In this document: piece after piece, positions 24,588 to 32,822 of the stretch
Layout of the letters: each line of letters starts with the position of its first letter
How positions within the stretch are numbered: the stretch's first letter is position 1
NCBI GenBank assembly: GCA_000955785.1
Contig: JYOD01000108.1
Location: 1-43,199, forward strand
Reading direction: 5' to 3'
From: Burkholderiaceae bacterium 16
GTDB taxonomy: Bacteria; Pseudomonadota; Gammaproteobacteria; Burkholderiales; Burkholderiaceae
DNA length: 43,199 nt
Translations under genes and position numbers: made by a program
Notes under the pieces: generated by a model
The model's input: only the letters and a program-made list of their open reading frames with translations
What the model was told of the DNA's origin: nothing
The model's database searches: none

Positions 24588-26723
24588 ATGTTTGATCATG
24601 CCAGCCTTGACCGGATGTTTCGGCCCCGCAGCATCGCCCTGATCGGCGCTTCCACCAATCCCGACAAGATTGGCGGTGTGCCGCTCGCTCTCCTGCTGAA
24701 ATACGAGTACGACGGCAAGCTGTATCCGGTCAATCCGAACGCCGCCGAAGTGCAAGGCGTACCCGCCTACCCGAGCGTGGCTGCGATTGGGGCGCCAGCT
24801 GACCTGGCCATCGTGGCGGTGCCGATGGCACTAGCCGAACAGGCTGTCAAAGATGCGGCTGAGGCCGGGGTGTGCAGCGTGGTGCTGTTTACATCCGGCT
24901 ACGCGGAAGTCGGCGAGACTGGCCGCGCCGCGCAGGCGCGCCTGGCCGCGTTGGCACGCACGCGCGGCGTTCGCATTCTGGGCCCCAATTGCCTGGGCTT
25001 CATGAACACCCGTGATCAGGTCTATGCCACCTTCTCGCCAGCGCCCCATGCTGCTCGTGCCCGTCCCGGCGCGGTTGGCATCGTGTCACAAAGCGGCGCC
25101 TTCGGCATTTACGCCTACGCCATGGCACGGGAGCGGGATATCGGCCTTTCCTATTGGATCAGCACCGGTAACGAATGCGATATCGAGTTTGCCGACGCGG
25201 TCGCGTGGCTGGCCCGCGATCCCGATACCCGGGTGATCATGGGCTATGTAGAAGGCTGCCGCGATGGCGCCAAGCTCAAGGCCGCTTTATCCCTGGCACG
25301 CGACGCGGGCAAACCGGTGATCGTGACGAAGGTCGGGCGTACCGCGTCCGGCGCGGCCGCAGCCGCATCCCATACCGCGGCGCTGGCCGGTGACGATGCC
25401 GTCTTCGACGCGCTGCTGCGCCAGTACGGCGCCATTCGCACGCGCACGCTGGACGAATTCTTCAACGTGGGCTACGCGCTAAGCGGCCCCGTGCGTCCCG
25501 CGAACAACGCCTTGGGCATCATGACGTTGTCGGGCGGCGTGGGTGCGCTGATGGCCGACGACGCCGCTGACGCGGCCCTGGAGCTCGTGCCGATGCCGGC
25601 CGGCGCACAAGCCGCGATCATGGCACGCGTGCCATTTGCCGCGCCACGCAACCCCGTCGATATCACCGGCCAGGTAACCTCCGAGCCGGAACTGATGACG
25701 TTTGCCGCCCGTACCATGCTGGACAGCGGGGGCTACGGCAGCTTGCTGGCATTCCTGGCGGCGGCGGGCACCTCCGCTACCTTCTGGCCCCACCTGCTCG
25801 CATTCGCCAAGACCATACGCGCCGAGTATCCCGATACGCCGCTGGCCCTGTGCTCGCTATTCACGCCAGAGCGGCGCCGCGCGCTGGAAGCGCTGGGCTG
25901 CCTGGTGTTCGCGGACCCGAGCGCCGCAGTCCGCGCGCTGAAGTGCCTGGGCGACACCGTGGCGATAGCCCGCCCCGCTTGCGACCCGGGCTTGAGCCCG
26001 AATGCGGAGAATCCCGTTGTTGCCACGATCGAGGCTGGCGTGTTGGATGAACCTGCCGGCCTGGCCTTGCTGCGCTCTGCCGGCGTCCCGGTGGTGGCGC
26101 ACCAGCGTGTGGCCAGCCAAGATGAAGCAGTAGCCGCGGCAGCGGCTTTTGGCTACCCGGTGGTGATGAAATTGGTCTCTGCCGACATCACCCACAAGAG
26201 CGACATTGGCGGCGTACGTCTGCACCTGCAGGATGCCGGTGCGGTCCGGGCCGCCTACCGCGAGATCCTGGAGGAGGCGGCGCGCCATGCACCTGCGGCT
26301 AGGCTCGATGGCTTACTGGTCGCACCGATGATCAAGGGTGGCGTGGAATGCATCTTGGGGGTGCAGCGCGATCCCGTCTATGGCCCGGTGGTCATGTTCG
26401 GCTTGGGCGGCGTGCTCGTGGAAGCCATGCGGGATGTCGCCTTCCGCATGGCGCCCTTTGACGAGCGGGATGCGCATGCGATGATCGACGAGATCCGCGG
26501 ACGGCGGGTGCTGGCGGGCATGCGGGGCCAGCCGCCAGCCGACGTGTCCGCGCTGGCGAGCGCACTGGCGGCACTCTCCCGCTTCGCGTGGGCAAATCGT
26601 GACGCCGTGGTCAGCGTCGACGTCAATCCGTTCATCGTCCTGCCGCTGGGCGGGGGTGCGCTCGCGCTGGACGCCGTGGTGATCGGCGCCGGCAACGCGT
26701 CCGACAGGCTGGCAACGGCCTGA
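24588..26723 (+). CDS. NDP-forming acyl-CoA synthetase (acetate-CoA ligase family)
   Basis: 711 residues, the normal length for the fused form. The N-terminal CoA-binding Rossmann domain (SIALIGASTNPDKIGGVPL) is followed by the succinyl-CoA-synthetase-like domain with SQSGAFGIYAYAMA and the phosphohistidine H262 (AAASHTAALAGDD). A C-terminal ATP-grasp domain (about 480-700) contains YPVVMKLVSADITHKSDIGGV and VSVDVNPFIVLP. The enzyme forms acyl-CoA with ATP or GTP, releasing NDP and phosphate. The RBS is GAAGGAG before ATG 24588. It is divergent from the SDR under two IclR-type sites. With the Bug receptors nearby it probably activates an imported carboxylate. Confidence 0.92.
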   Translation: MFDHASLDRMFRPRSIALIGASTNPDKIGGVPLALLLKYEYDGKLYPVNPNAAEVQGVPAYPSVAAIGAPADLAIVAVPMALAEQAVKDAAEAGVCSVVLFTSGYAEVGETGRAAQARLAALARTRGVRILGPNCLGFMNTRDQVYATFSPAPHAARARPGAVGIVSQSGAFGIYAYAMARERDIGLSYWISTGNECDIEFADAVAWLARDPDTRVIMGYVEGCRDGAKLKAALSLARDAGKPVIVTKVGRTASGAAAAASHTAALAGDDAVFDALLRQYGAIRTRTLDEFFNVGYALSGPVRPANNALGIMTLSGGVGALMADDAADAALELVPMPAGAQAAIMARVPFAAPRNPVDITGQVTSEPELMTFAARTMLDSGGYGSLLAFLAAAGTSATFWPHLLAFAKTIRAEYPDTPLALCSLFTPERRRALEALGCLVFADPSAAVRALKCLGDTVAIARPACDPGLSPNAENPVVATIEAGVLDEPAGLALLRSAGVPVVAHQRVASQDEAVAAAAAFGYPVVMKLVSADITHKSDIGGVRLHLQDAGAVRAAYREILEEAARHAPAARLDGLLVAPMIKGGVECILGVQRDPVYGPVVMFGLGGVLVEAMRDVAFRMAPFDERDAHAMIDEIRGRRVLAGMRGQPPADVSALASALAALSRFAWANRDAVVSVDVNPFIVLPLGGGALALDAVVIGAGNASDRLATA

Positions 26724-26775
26724 TCCGCCCGGCGCAAGCGAAGCACGGGCGGCCCGGCACGCGCTTCACAACAAC

Positions 26776-27747
26776 TCACTCGGCCTTGATGCCCGCCTCC
26801 CGAATCAGCTTGCCCCAGCCGGCATAGTCGCGGCGCACCACCTCCTCGAACTGCGCCGGCGACAGGTTGGTGGCCTGGATGCCCAGATCCTTCAGGCGCG
26901 CCGCCACGGCGGGCTGCTTGAGGATCTGGCCCACTTCTTCTCGCAGGCGGCTCAGGACAGGTGCGGGCGTGCCCGCCGGGGCGAACAGGCCGTACCAGAA
27001 GCTGCTGTCGAAGCTCACGCCTTCGTCTTTCAGGCCGGGCACATCGGGCAGGTTGGATGACCGCTCCGTGCAGGCGGCCAGCGCGCGCAGCTTGCCAGCC
27101 TGGACATATGGCGCGGATGTCGTGGAGTCCACCATGGCGACCATGATGGTGCCTCCGAGCACGTCGGCCAGTTCGGGGGCCGTGCCTTTGTAGGGCACGT
27201 GCGTCATAGTGATGCCCTTCGCGCGCATCAGGATGTCCGCGCACAAATGCCCGCCCGAGCCCAGTCCCCAGGAGCCGTAATTGATCTGCCCGGGCCTGGC
27301 CTTGGCGGCCGCAACCAGTTCCTTCAGGTTGTGTGCGGGAAACGCGGGATTGACCACCAACATGTTGGACGCCGTCCCGATCTGTCCAAGCGCGGCAAAT
27401 CGCTGGTTGGCCGTGTACGCGGCATTGGGATAGAGAAACGGCGCCATCACCATGGTCGCCGAAATGCCGAGCACGATGGTGTAGCCATCGGGCTCGGCTT
27501 GTGCCGCATAGCTGGTGCCGATGGTGCCGCCCGCCCCGGCGCGGTTCTCCACCACCACCGTCTGCTTGAGCGATTGCTGCAGCCGCTCGGCCATCATGCG
27601 GGCTACCGTGTCAGTACCGCCTCCAGCAGGAAAGGGCACAATCAGCCGGATCGGCTTGCTGGGATAGGGATCGGCATGGGCCATGGGCGCGAGCATCAGG
27701 CAGGCCACCGGGGCGGCAAGCAATTTGCCAATGGACATCGTCATCAT
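26776..27747 (-). CDS. Bug family (TctC-like) periplasmic receptor 1
   Basis: 323 residues from ATG 27747 (a second ATG follows immediately at 27744; RBS CAGGAGA). The signal peptide ends MAHA before DPYPSKPIRLIVPFPAGGGTDTVA, the classic Bug opening. Further family segments are VVVENRAGAGGTIGTSYAAQ, PDGYTIVLG and the C-terminal lobe (GLFAPAGTPAPVLSRL). Bug proteins bind small carboxylates (for example nicotinate, glutamate, tricarboxylates) for tripartite tricarboxylate transporters. No TctA/TctB gene is in the window, so it is an orphan receptor, as is common in Burkholderiales. It is divergent from Bug 2 across an intergenic region with two IclR-type palindromes. Confidence 0.93.
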   Translation of the reverse strand: MMTMSIGKLLAAPVACLMLAPMAHADPYPSKPIRLIVPFPAGGGTDTVARMMAERLQQSLKQTVVVENRAGAGGTIGTSYAAQAEPDGYTIVLGISATMVMAPFLYPNAAYTANQRFAALGQIGTASNMLVVNPAFPAHNLKELVAAAKARPGQINYGSWGLGSGGHLCADILMRAKGITMTHVPYKGTAPELADVLGGTIMVAMVDSTTSAPYVQAGKLRALAACTERSSNLPDVPGLKDEGVSFDSSFWYGLFAPAGTPAPVLSRLREEVGQILKQPAVAARLKDLGIQATNLSPAQFEEVVRRDYAGWGKLIREAGIKAE

Positions 27748-27861
27748 TGTCTCCTGTCGGTTTTTTCTGATCCCGCTGCTTGGGCAATGGCGGCACTTTC
27801 CCCCCCACGCCCCCACGGGTCGGACGATCCTACGGCGCCTGTCGAATCCAGACGGTCAACA

Positions 27862-27876
27862 TTTCGCTATCCGAAA
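27862..27876. promoter_or_regulatory. IclR-type palindrome, site 3
   Basis: TTTCGCTATCCGAAA, with perfect TTTCG/CGAAA arms, lies between the divergent Bug 1 and Bug 2 genes, 34 bases centre to centre from site 4. Confidence 0.65.
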
Positions 27877-27895
27877 CACCGGGCCCTCGACGATG

Positions 27896-27910
27896 TTTCG
27901 ATATGCGAAA
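27896..27910. promoter_or_regulatory. IclR-type palindrome, site 4
   Basis: TTTCGATATGCGAAA, identical to sites 1 and 5, lies about 90 bases before the Bug 2 start. Confidence 0.7.
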
Positions 27911-28001
27911 TCATTCACCGTGCCACGCCATTACGCTCCTAAGCTGTCTCTCACACTTCCAACGGCTTGCCACGCGCTTGCCAGAAAACAAGGAGGAGAC
28001 A

Positions 28002-28970
28002 ATGACGTTTCGATCGTTCGCCACCGCGGCCCTGGCTGCCTGCCTCACGCTGCCAGGCGTCGCCAGTGCCCAGACTTACCCGTCCAAGCCGGTCCGGATG
28101 GTTTCCCCCTATGGCCCCGGCGGCTCCAACGACATCTCTGCGCGCATCATCGCGGAAGGCCTGGGCAAGAAGTATGGCCAGCAGTTCGTAGTCGAGAACA
28201 AGCCAGGAGCCGCCACCCGGGTCGCCAATGAGATGGTCGCCGGGGCGCAGCCTGGCGGCTACACGCTGCTGTATGCAGCCGCGCCATTCGCCATCAACGA
28301 AGCGGCCGGGATCAAGGGGCACTACGACATCCGCAAGAACTTCATCGCCATCGGGCCGCGTGTGGTGGCGCCGCTGTTCCTGATCGTCAACGCGGCATCG
28401 CCCATTCGCAACCTGGCCGATTTCGTCAGCTTTGCACGCGAGAAAAAGGATGGTGTGACGTTCGCCGGTACCGGCGTCGGGGCTGCCCCGCATCTGACAT
28501 CCGAACTCCTCGCCAACGCAGCCGGCTTCAAAATACTGAACGTGCAGTATCGCGGGGATGCCACGGCCTACACCGAACTGCTCGCCGGCCGGGTTGACGC
28601 CACGCTCACGGCCATCACCAGCGCTCTTCCCTTTATCAAGGCGGGCAGGCTGCGCGTGATTGCAATCGCCTCCGAACAACGCTCACCGATCTATCCGGAA
28701 GCCCAGACCTTTTCCGAACTCGGTTATCCGACGGTCATAGGCTATGGCTGGTTCGGCCTGCTCGCACCGGCGGGCACGCCGCCGGCTGTCGTCCAGCAAC
28801 TCAACCGCGACGTCAATGCCGTTCTGGCGGATCCCGGCAACAAGGAGCGCCTCGTCAATCTCGGGCTCCAGCCGGAGAGCGGATCGAGTGAGGCCTTTGC
28901 GGACTTTATCGGCAGCGAGGTAGCCAAGTGGTCGGCCGTGATCAAGCGCGCAGGCATCGTGCTGGAGTAG
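28002..28970 (+). CDS. Bug family (TctC-like) periplasmic receptor 2
   Basis: 322 residues from ATG 28002, preceded by AAGGAGGAGACA, a very strong RBS. The signal peptide (FATAALAACLTLPGVASA) is followed by QTYPSKPVRMVSPYGPGGSN, the Bug opening. FVVENKPGAATRVANEMVAG and the C-terminal YGWFGLLAPAGTPPAVVQQL complete the fold. It is clearly diverged from Bug 1 and Bug 3, so each probably binds a different ligand. It is followed at once by another pair of IclR-type sites and then Bug 3 on the same strand. Confidence 0.93.
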   Translation: MTFRSFATAALAACLTLPGVASAQTYPSKPVRMVSPYGPGGSNDISARIIAEGLGKKYGQQFVVENKPGAATRVANEMVAGAQPGGYTLLYAAAPFAINEAAGIKGHYDIRKNFIAIGPRVVAPLFLIVNAASPIRNLADFVSFAREKKDGVTFAGTGVGAAPHLTSELLANAAGFKILNVQYRGDATAYTELLAGRVDATLTAITSALPFIKAGRLRVIAIASEQRSPIYPEAQTFSELGYPTVIGYGWFGLLAPAGTPPAVVQQLNRDVNAVLADPGNKERLVNLGLQPESGSSEAFADFIGSEVAKWSAVIKRAGIVLE

Positions 28971-28976
28971 CCAGTG

Positions 28977-28991
28977 TTTCGATATGCGAAA
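28977..28991. promoter_or_regulatory. IclR-type palindrome, site 5
   Basis: TTTCGATATGCGAAA begins 6 bases after the Bug 2 stop and 128 bases before the Bug 3 start. It implies a separate regulated promoter for the Bug 3 operon. Confidence 0.65.
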
Positions 28992-28994
28992 TCA

Positions 28995-29009
28995 TTTCAC
29001 ATAGCGAAC
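28995..29009. promoter_or_regulatory. IclR-type palindrome, site 6 (degenerate)
   Basis: TTTCACATAGCGAAC matches the motif with one mismatch in each arm, 18 bases centre to centre from site 5. This is close to two helical turns, so two dimers could bind side by side. Confidence 0.4.
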
Positions 29010-29104
29010 CTCCGGCCTTCTACGATGGCTTCCCGGACATCCCGGCTAAATAGTGAACTAAAGAACAAAGGCGCGCCACGGCGCCTCCTGAGGAGACCAG
29101 CAGC

Positions 29105-30091
29105 ATGAACAGTTTCGGACGTCGACCCCGCTTGGCCATGATGGCGGCAACCGCAATGTGCCTGATCGTCCAGCCTGTGGCAGCGCAGACGCCATGGCCT
29201 AGCCGGCCAGTACGCCTGGTGGTTCCATTTCCGCCGGGTGGCAGCACCGACCTACTGGCGCGGGCGTTGGGTGAGAAGCTCAGCAAATCGCTAGGGCAGG
29301 CCGTTGTCATCGACAACAAGCCAGGCGCATCGGGCGCCCTCGCCGCGGAATCGGTCGTGCGCGCCGACCCCGATGGCTATACGGTGCTGGTGACCATCCA
29401 GGCGTCGGTGGTGGTGGTTCCGCACTACACGACAGTCCGCTACGATCCGCTGCGCGATCTGGTGTCCGTGGCTGCGCTAGCTAATGGCCCGCTGGTCTTT
29501 GCGGGCAACGCGGCCTTCCCGGCGCGCAACGTCAAGGAGGTGGTGGCCTATGCGCGCGCCCATCCCAATACCGTTTCGTATGCCTCCTTCAGCCCGGGAA
29601 CCTGGAGCCATTTTGCCGGCCTGCTGCTCAACCGGCACGAAAAGATCGACCTGCTGCATGTGGGCTACAAGGGTTCGGCACCAGCCATCGGCGACGTGGT
29701 CGGTGGCCAGGTCCAGTTGATCTTCGATGGGCAAGCCACCGTGCTGCCTATGGTGAAGGCCGGCAAGCTGCGCGCCTATGCGGTGACCTCCGCCACCCGC
29801 ACCAGGTTGCTGCCCGACGTGCCCACCTTCGCGGAACTCGGTTACCCCGAGATTTCCAGCGATGGATGGATGGGCGCGTTCGCGCCGGCCAAGACGCCTG
29901 ACGCCGTGGTGAAACGCCTCAACACCGAATTCGTCAAGCTGCTGAACACACCGGAGGTCATGGAACGCCTCAACACACTAGGGGCCGAACCGGCCAGCGC
30001 GATGGATGCTGCTCGCTTTGGCCGGCAAGTGGCGAGCGATTACAAGCGATGGGGCGACATCGTGCGCACCAGCGGCTACCGCCCGGAATAA
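29105..30091 (+). CDS. Bug family (TctC-like) periplasmic receptor 3
   Basis: 328 residues from ATG 29105 (GAGGAGACC upstream). The signal peptide ends PVAAQ before TPWPSRPVRLVVPFPPGGST. The family patterns VVIDNKPGASGALAAESVV, DPDGYTVLV and the C-terminal MGAFAPAKTPDAVVKRLN are present. It is the first gene of a rightward run with two MBL-fold genes and a hydrolase (gaps of 52, 83 and 16 bases), so its ligand is probably the substrate or precursor of those enzymes. No transporter membrane subunits are nearby. Confidence 0.93.
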   Translation: MNSFGRRPRLAMMAATAMCLIVQPVAAQTPWPSRPVRLVVPFPPGGSTDLLARALGEKLSKSLGQAVVIDNKPGASGALAAESVVRADPDGYTVLVTIQASVVVVPHYTTVRYDPLRDLVSVAALANGPLVFAGNAAFPARNVKEVVAYARAHPNTVSYASFSPGTWSHFAGLLLNRHEKIDLLHVGYKGSAPAIGDVVGGQVQLIFDGQATVLPMVKAGKLRAYAVTSATRTRLLPDVPTFAELGYPEISSDGWMGAFAPAKTPDAVVKRLNTEFVKLLNTPEVMERLNTLGAEPASAMDAARFGRQVASDYKRWGDIVRTSGYRPE

Positions 30092-30143
30092 AGGCTTCTC
30101 GAATTCCGGTGCCAGGCACGGCACCGCTCCCAGGAGGAAGACA

Positions 30144-31412
30144 ATGGACACAAGCAACATCCTGATGGTCAAGCAGGCGCTGTCGCGCCATGCCGATGGC
30201 GTATACACGCTTGGCGGCCAGGGCAACTCCGTCGTGGTCGACCTTGGCGCCACGCTACTGCTAGTGGATGCCGGCCCCGGCGGCGGCATTACCGACGCCA
30301 TGATTGCGCAATTGCGCGCCAGCCTGGACAAGCCAGTGGCCTATATCGTCTACAGTCACGGCCATATGGGCTACAACAATGGCGTGCGGCAATGGCTGGC
30401 CGAAGCCGCCAGGCGGGGCGACCCGACCCCGCAACTGGTCGCGCATGCCAACCTGCCGGCGCGCTACCGGCGCTATCGCGAGACTGGCGGCTTGCAGGCC
30501 TATACCAATGTCCGGCAATTTCGCAGCGACTATCCCGCCACGCCGCCCGCGCACTGGTTCCAGATGCCTACGCTGACGTATCAGGACCGGCTGGCCCTGA
30601 CGGGCACCGAGCGGCATGTGGTGTTGATGCACGCGCCCTCGGAGACTGACGATGGCACGGCGGTGTGGATACCCGATGCACGCACGCTCTACGGCTCTAA
30701 CGCTTTCATCAAGACCTGCCCGAATGTCGGTTCGCCGTACCGCATCTATCGCGATCCAATGCGCTGGGCGCAGACGCTGGAGCGATTCGCCGAGCTAGCG
30801 CCGGCGGTGCTGATCCCCGAGTTCGGCAAGCCAGTGACGGATGCGGCGGAGATCCATGAGGCCCTGACTGTACCGGCACGCGCGCTGCGCTACTTACGCC
30901 GGGAAGTCGTGGCCAGGATGAATGCCGGCATGAGCGAGAACGACATCATCAACGATGTACCGCTGCCAGACGAACTGTTCGGCAGCCGCTTCATGAAGCC
31001 AACGTATGGCTGCGCAGCGTACATCATGCGTGACATCTGGCGCTCTGAGAACGGCTGGTGGAACCGCAATCCGACGGACCTCCATCCGGCCGCGCCCGCA
31101 AAGGCGGCTGCGGCCGTCCGGCGAGCACTGGCCAACCCGGAGCGGGTACTGGCACGCGCCCGTGAGTTGCAGGCGGCAGGCGAGCTGCAACTGGCCCTGC
31201 ATGTCATCGACCTGCTCGCCAGCGATGATGACGGCGACCCGGTATCGAAACAGGCACGCGAGTTGAAGGCGGCACTGTGCGAAGGCCGGGCCCAGCTTAT
31301 GACTTCGGTGGTGTCGCGCCACCTCTATCTCAGCGCCGCCGACGAATTGCTCGACCGTCCCGTCGGCGCCGCCGAACGTGCGCGCGGCGATGCCGGCTAT
31401 GCATGGCAGTAG
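30144..31412 (+). CDS. MBL-fold protein with alkylsulfatase dimerisation domain, copy A
   Basis: 422 residues from ATG 30144 (CCAGGAGGAAGACA upstream). The N-terminal MBL-like domain (VYTLGGQGNSVVVDLGATLLLVDAGPGG) is followed by HAPSETDDGTAVWIPDARTL. From about residue 215 it has an alkylsulfatase dimerisation domain: VLIPEFGKPVTDAAEIHEAL, ENGWWNRNPTDLHP and a terminal YLSAADELLD. SdsA1-type sulfatases have a further SCP-2-like C-terminal domain, absent here. The canonical metal motif HxHxDH reads HGHMGY (YSHGHMGYNNG): the Asp and the last His are replaced. Classical two-zinc sulfatase chemistry is therefore doubtful. No signal peptide, so cytoplasmic. Confidence 0.82.
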   Translation: MDTSNILMVKQALSRHADGVYTLGGQGNSVVVDLGATLLLVDAGPGGGITDAMIAQLRASLDKPVAYIVYSHGHMGYNNGVRQWLAEAARRGDPTPQLVAHANLPARYRRYRETGGLQAYTNVRQFRSDYPATPPAHWFQMPTLTYQDRLALTGTERHVVLMHAPSETDDGTAVWIPDARTLYGSNAFIKTCPNVGSPYRIYRDPMRWAQTLERFAELAPAVLIPEFGKPVTDAAEIHEALTVPARALRYLRREVVARMNAGMSENDIINDVPLPDELFGSRFMKPTYGCAAYIMRDIWRSENGWWNRNPTDLHPAAPAKAAAAVRRALANPERVLARARELQAAGELQLALHVIDLLASDDDGDPVSKQARELKAALCEGRAQLMTSVVSRHLYLSAADELLDRPVGAAERARGDAGYAWQ

Positions 31413-31495
31413 ACCGGCACGATAAATCTGCCCGATCTGGTCGGGCAATCGACCGGGGCGCGCCAGCGCGCCTCCAACAACGCGGAGTCACCCAG

Positions 31496-32806
31496 ATGCA
31501 AGCCAATACCACGCAAGCCATTGAAGAACGCGTCAAGCCGAATACCGGCCTGGGCGTGCTAGTGCGCAGCGAGTACTTTACGAACCTGATCCCTGGTGGC
31601 CATACGCTTGGCGGACAGGGCAATTCCCTGGCCATCGAGACGGCGCGCGGCGTGGTGATCGTCGACGCCGGCCCCGGCGGCAGCGTGACGCGCGCCATGA
31701 TCACGCGCTTGCGCGAGTTGTCCGCGGCGCCGGTTCTGGCCATTGTCTACAGCCATGGCCACAGCGGCTACAACGCGGGTGCCAGGCTGTGGCAGGAACA
31801 CGCGGCGGAACGCGGCGAGCCCCAGCCCACGCTGATCGCTCAGGCCGGCGTGCCGGCGCGCTACCGGCGCTATACGGAAACCGCGCAGTTGCAGGCCTGG
31901 CTGAACAGCCGCCAGTTCCGCAAAACCCTGCGGCCAGCATCGGCCGACAGCTACCCGATGCCGGACCAGACTTTCGACAGCCGCATGGTGATCGACGGTG
32001 GCGACCGCCGCATTGAGCTGATCGCCGCACCGTCCGAAACGGACGACGCGCTTGCGGTGTGGCTGCCCGAGTCGCGCTTCCTCTATGGCGGTGCCTCGAT
32101 GATCCGCAGCATTCCCAACGTTGGCACGCCGCTGCGTACCATCCGCGACCCGCTGCGCTGGGCAAACACGCTGGAGCGCCTCTATGCACTGAACCCGACA
32201 CAGGTTCTCCCCGAGTTTGGCGACCCGATTACCGATCCGCAGGAGATCCATGACGCGTTCCAAGTGCCCATCCGCGCGCTGCGGTACTTGCGCGATGCGG
32301 TGGTAGAGCGCATGAACGCCGGCATGAACGAGCGCGAGATCCTGCACGACATGGTGTACCCCGAGGCGCTGTTTGGTCACAAATGGATGCGGCCGATCTA
32401 TGGCGACCCCGAGTATATCGTCCGGGAAATCTGGCGCATGGAGAATGGCTGGTGGGATCGCAATCCCACCCACCTGCACCCGGCCCGGCCTGCCGAGGCG
32501 GCGAACGCCGTGCTGTCCGCCCTGGGCAACCCGGGTCACGTGCTCGATGAGGCCCGCAGGCTGCAGGCAGAAGGCGATACCCAGCTCGCGCTGCATGTCA
32601 TCGACCTGCTTGCGCTGGCGGATCCGGTCATCCCGGAAGTGGTAGCTGCGCGCGCGCTGAAGGCAGCGCTGTGCCGCCAGCGCGCCGAGCAGATGCGCTC
32701 GATCGTCTCGCGCCAGATCCTGCTTAGCAGCGCCGAAGACTTACTCGGCCTGCCGATCGGCAGCACCAGCGCGGAAGATCCGCCGGCCGACTTCTCCTGG
32801 AACTGA
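31496..32806 (+). CDS. MBL-fold protein with alkylsulfatase dimerisation domain, copy B
   Basis: 436 residues from ATG 31496. Paralogue of the preceding gene over its whole length: HTLGGQGNSLAIETARGVVI, VYSHGHSGYNAGARLWQE, APSETDDALAVWLPESRFLY, VLPEFGDPITDPQEIHDAF, ENGWWDRNPTHLHPARPAE. It has the same altered metal motif (HGHSGY) and in addition lacks the His that copy A has before APSETDD (here IAAPSETDD). Copy B has an extra N-terminal segment of about 20 residues. Conservation of the unusual motif in both copies suggests a distinct function rather than decay. They may form a heterodimer through the dimerisation domain. The spacing of 83 bases suggests the same operon. Confidence 0.82.
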   Translation: MQANTTQAIEERVKPNTGLGVLVRSEYFTNLIPGGHTLGGQGNSLAIETARGVVIVDAGPGGSVTRAMITRLRELSAAPVLAIVYSHGHSGYNAGARLWQEHAAERGEPQPTLIAQAGVPARYRRYTETAQLQAWLNSRQFRKTLRPASADSYPMPDQTFDSRMVIDGGDRRIELIAAPSETDDALAVWLPESRFLYGGASMIRSIPNVGTPLRTIRDPLRWANTLERLYALNPTQVLPEFGDPITDPQEIHDAFQVPIRALRYLRDAVVERMNAGMNEREILHDMVYPEALFGHKWMRPIYGDPEYIVREIWRMENGWWDRNPTHLHPARPAEAANAVLSALGNPGHVLDEARRLQAEGDTQLALHVIDLLALADPVIPEVVAARALKAALCRQRAEQMRSIVSRQILLSSAEDLLGLPIGSTSAEDPPADFSWN

Positions 32807-32822
32807 GTAGAGGATCCCAGTC

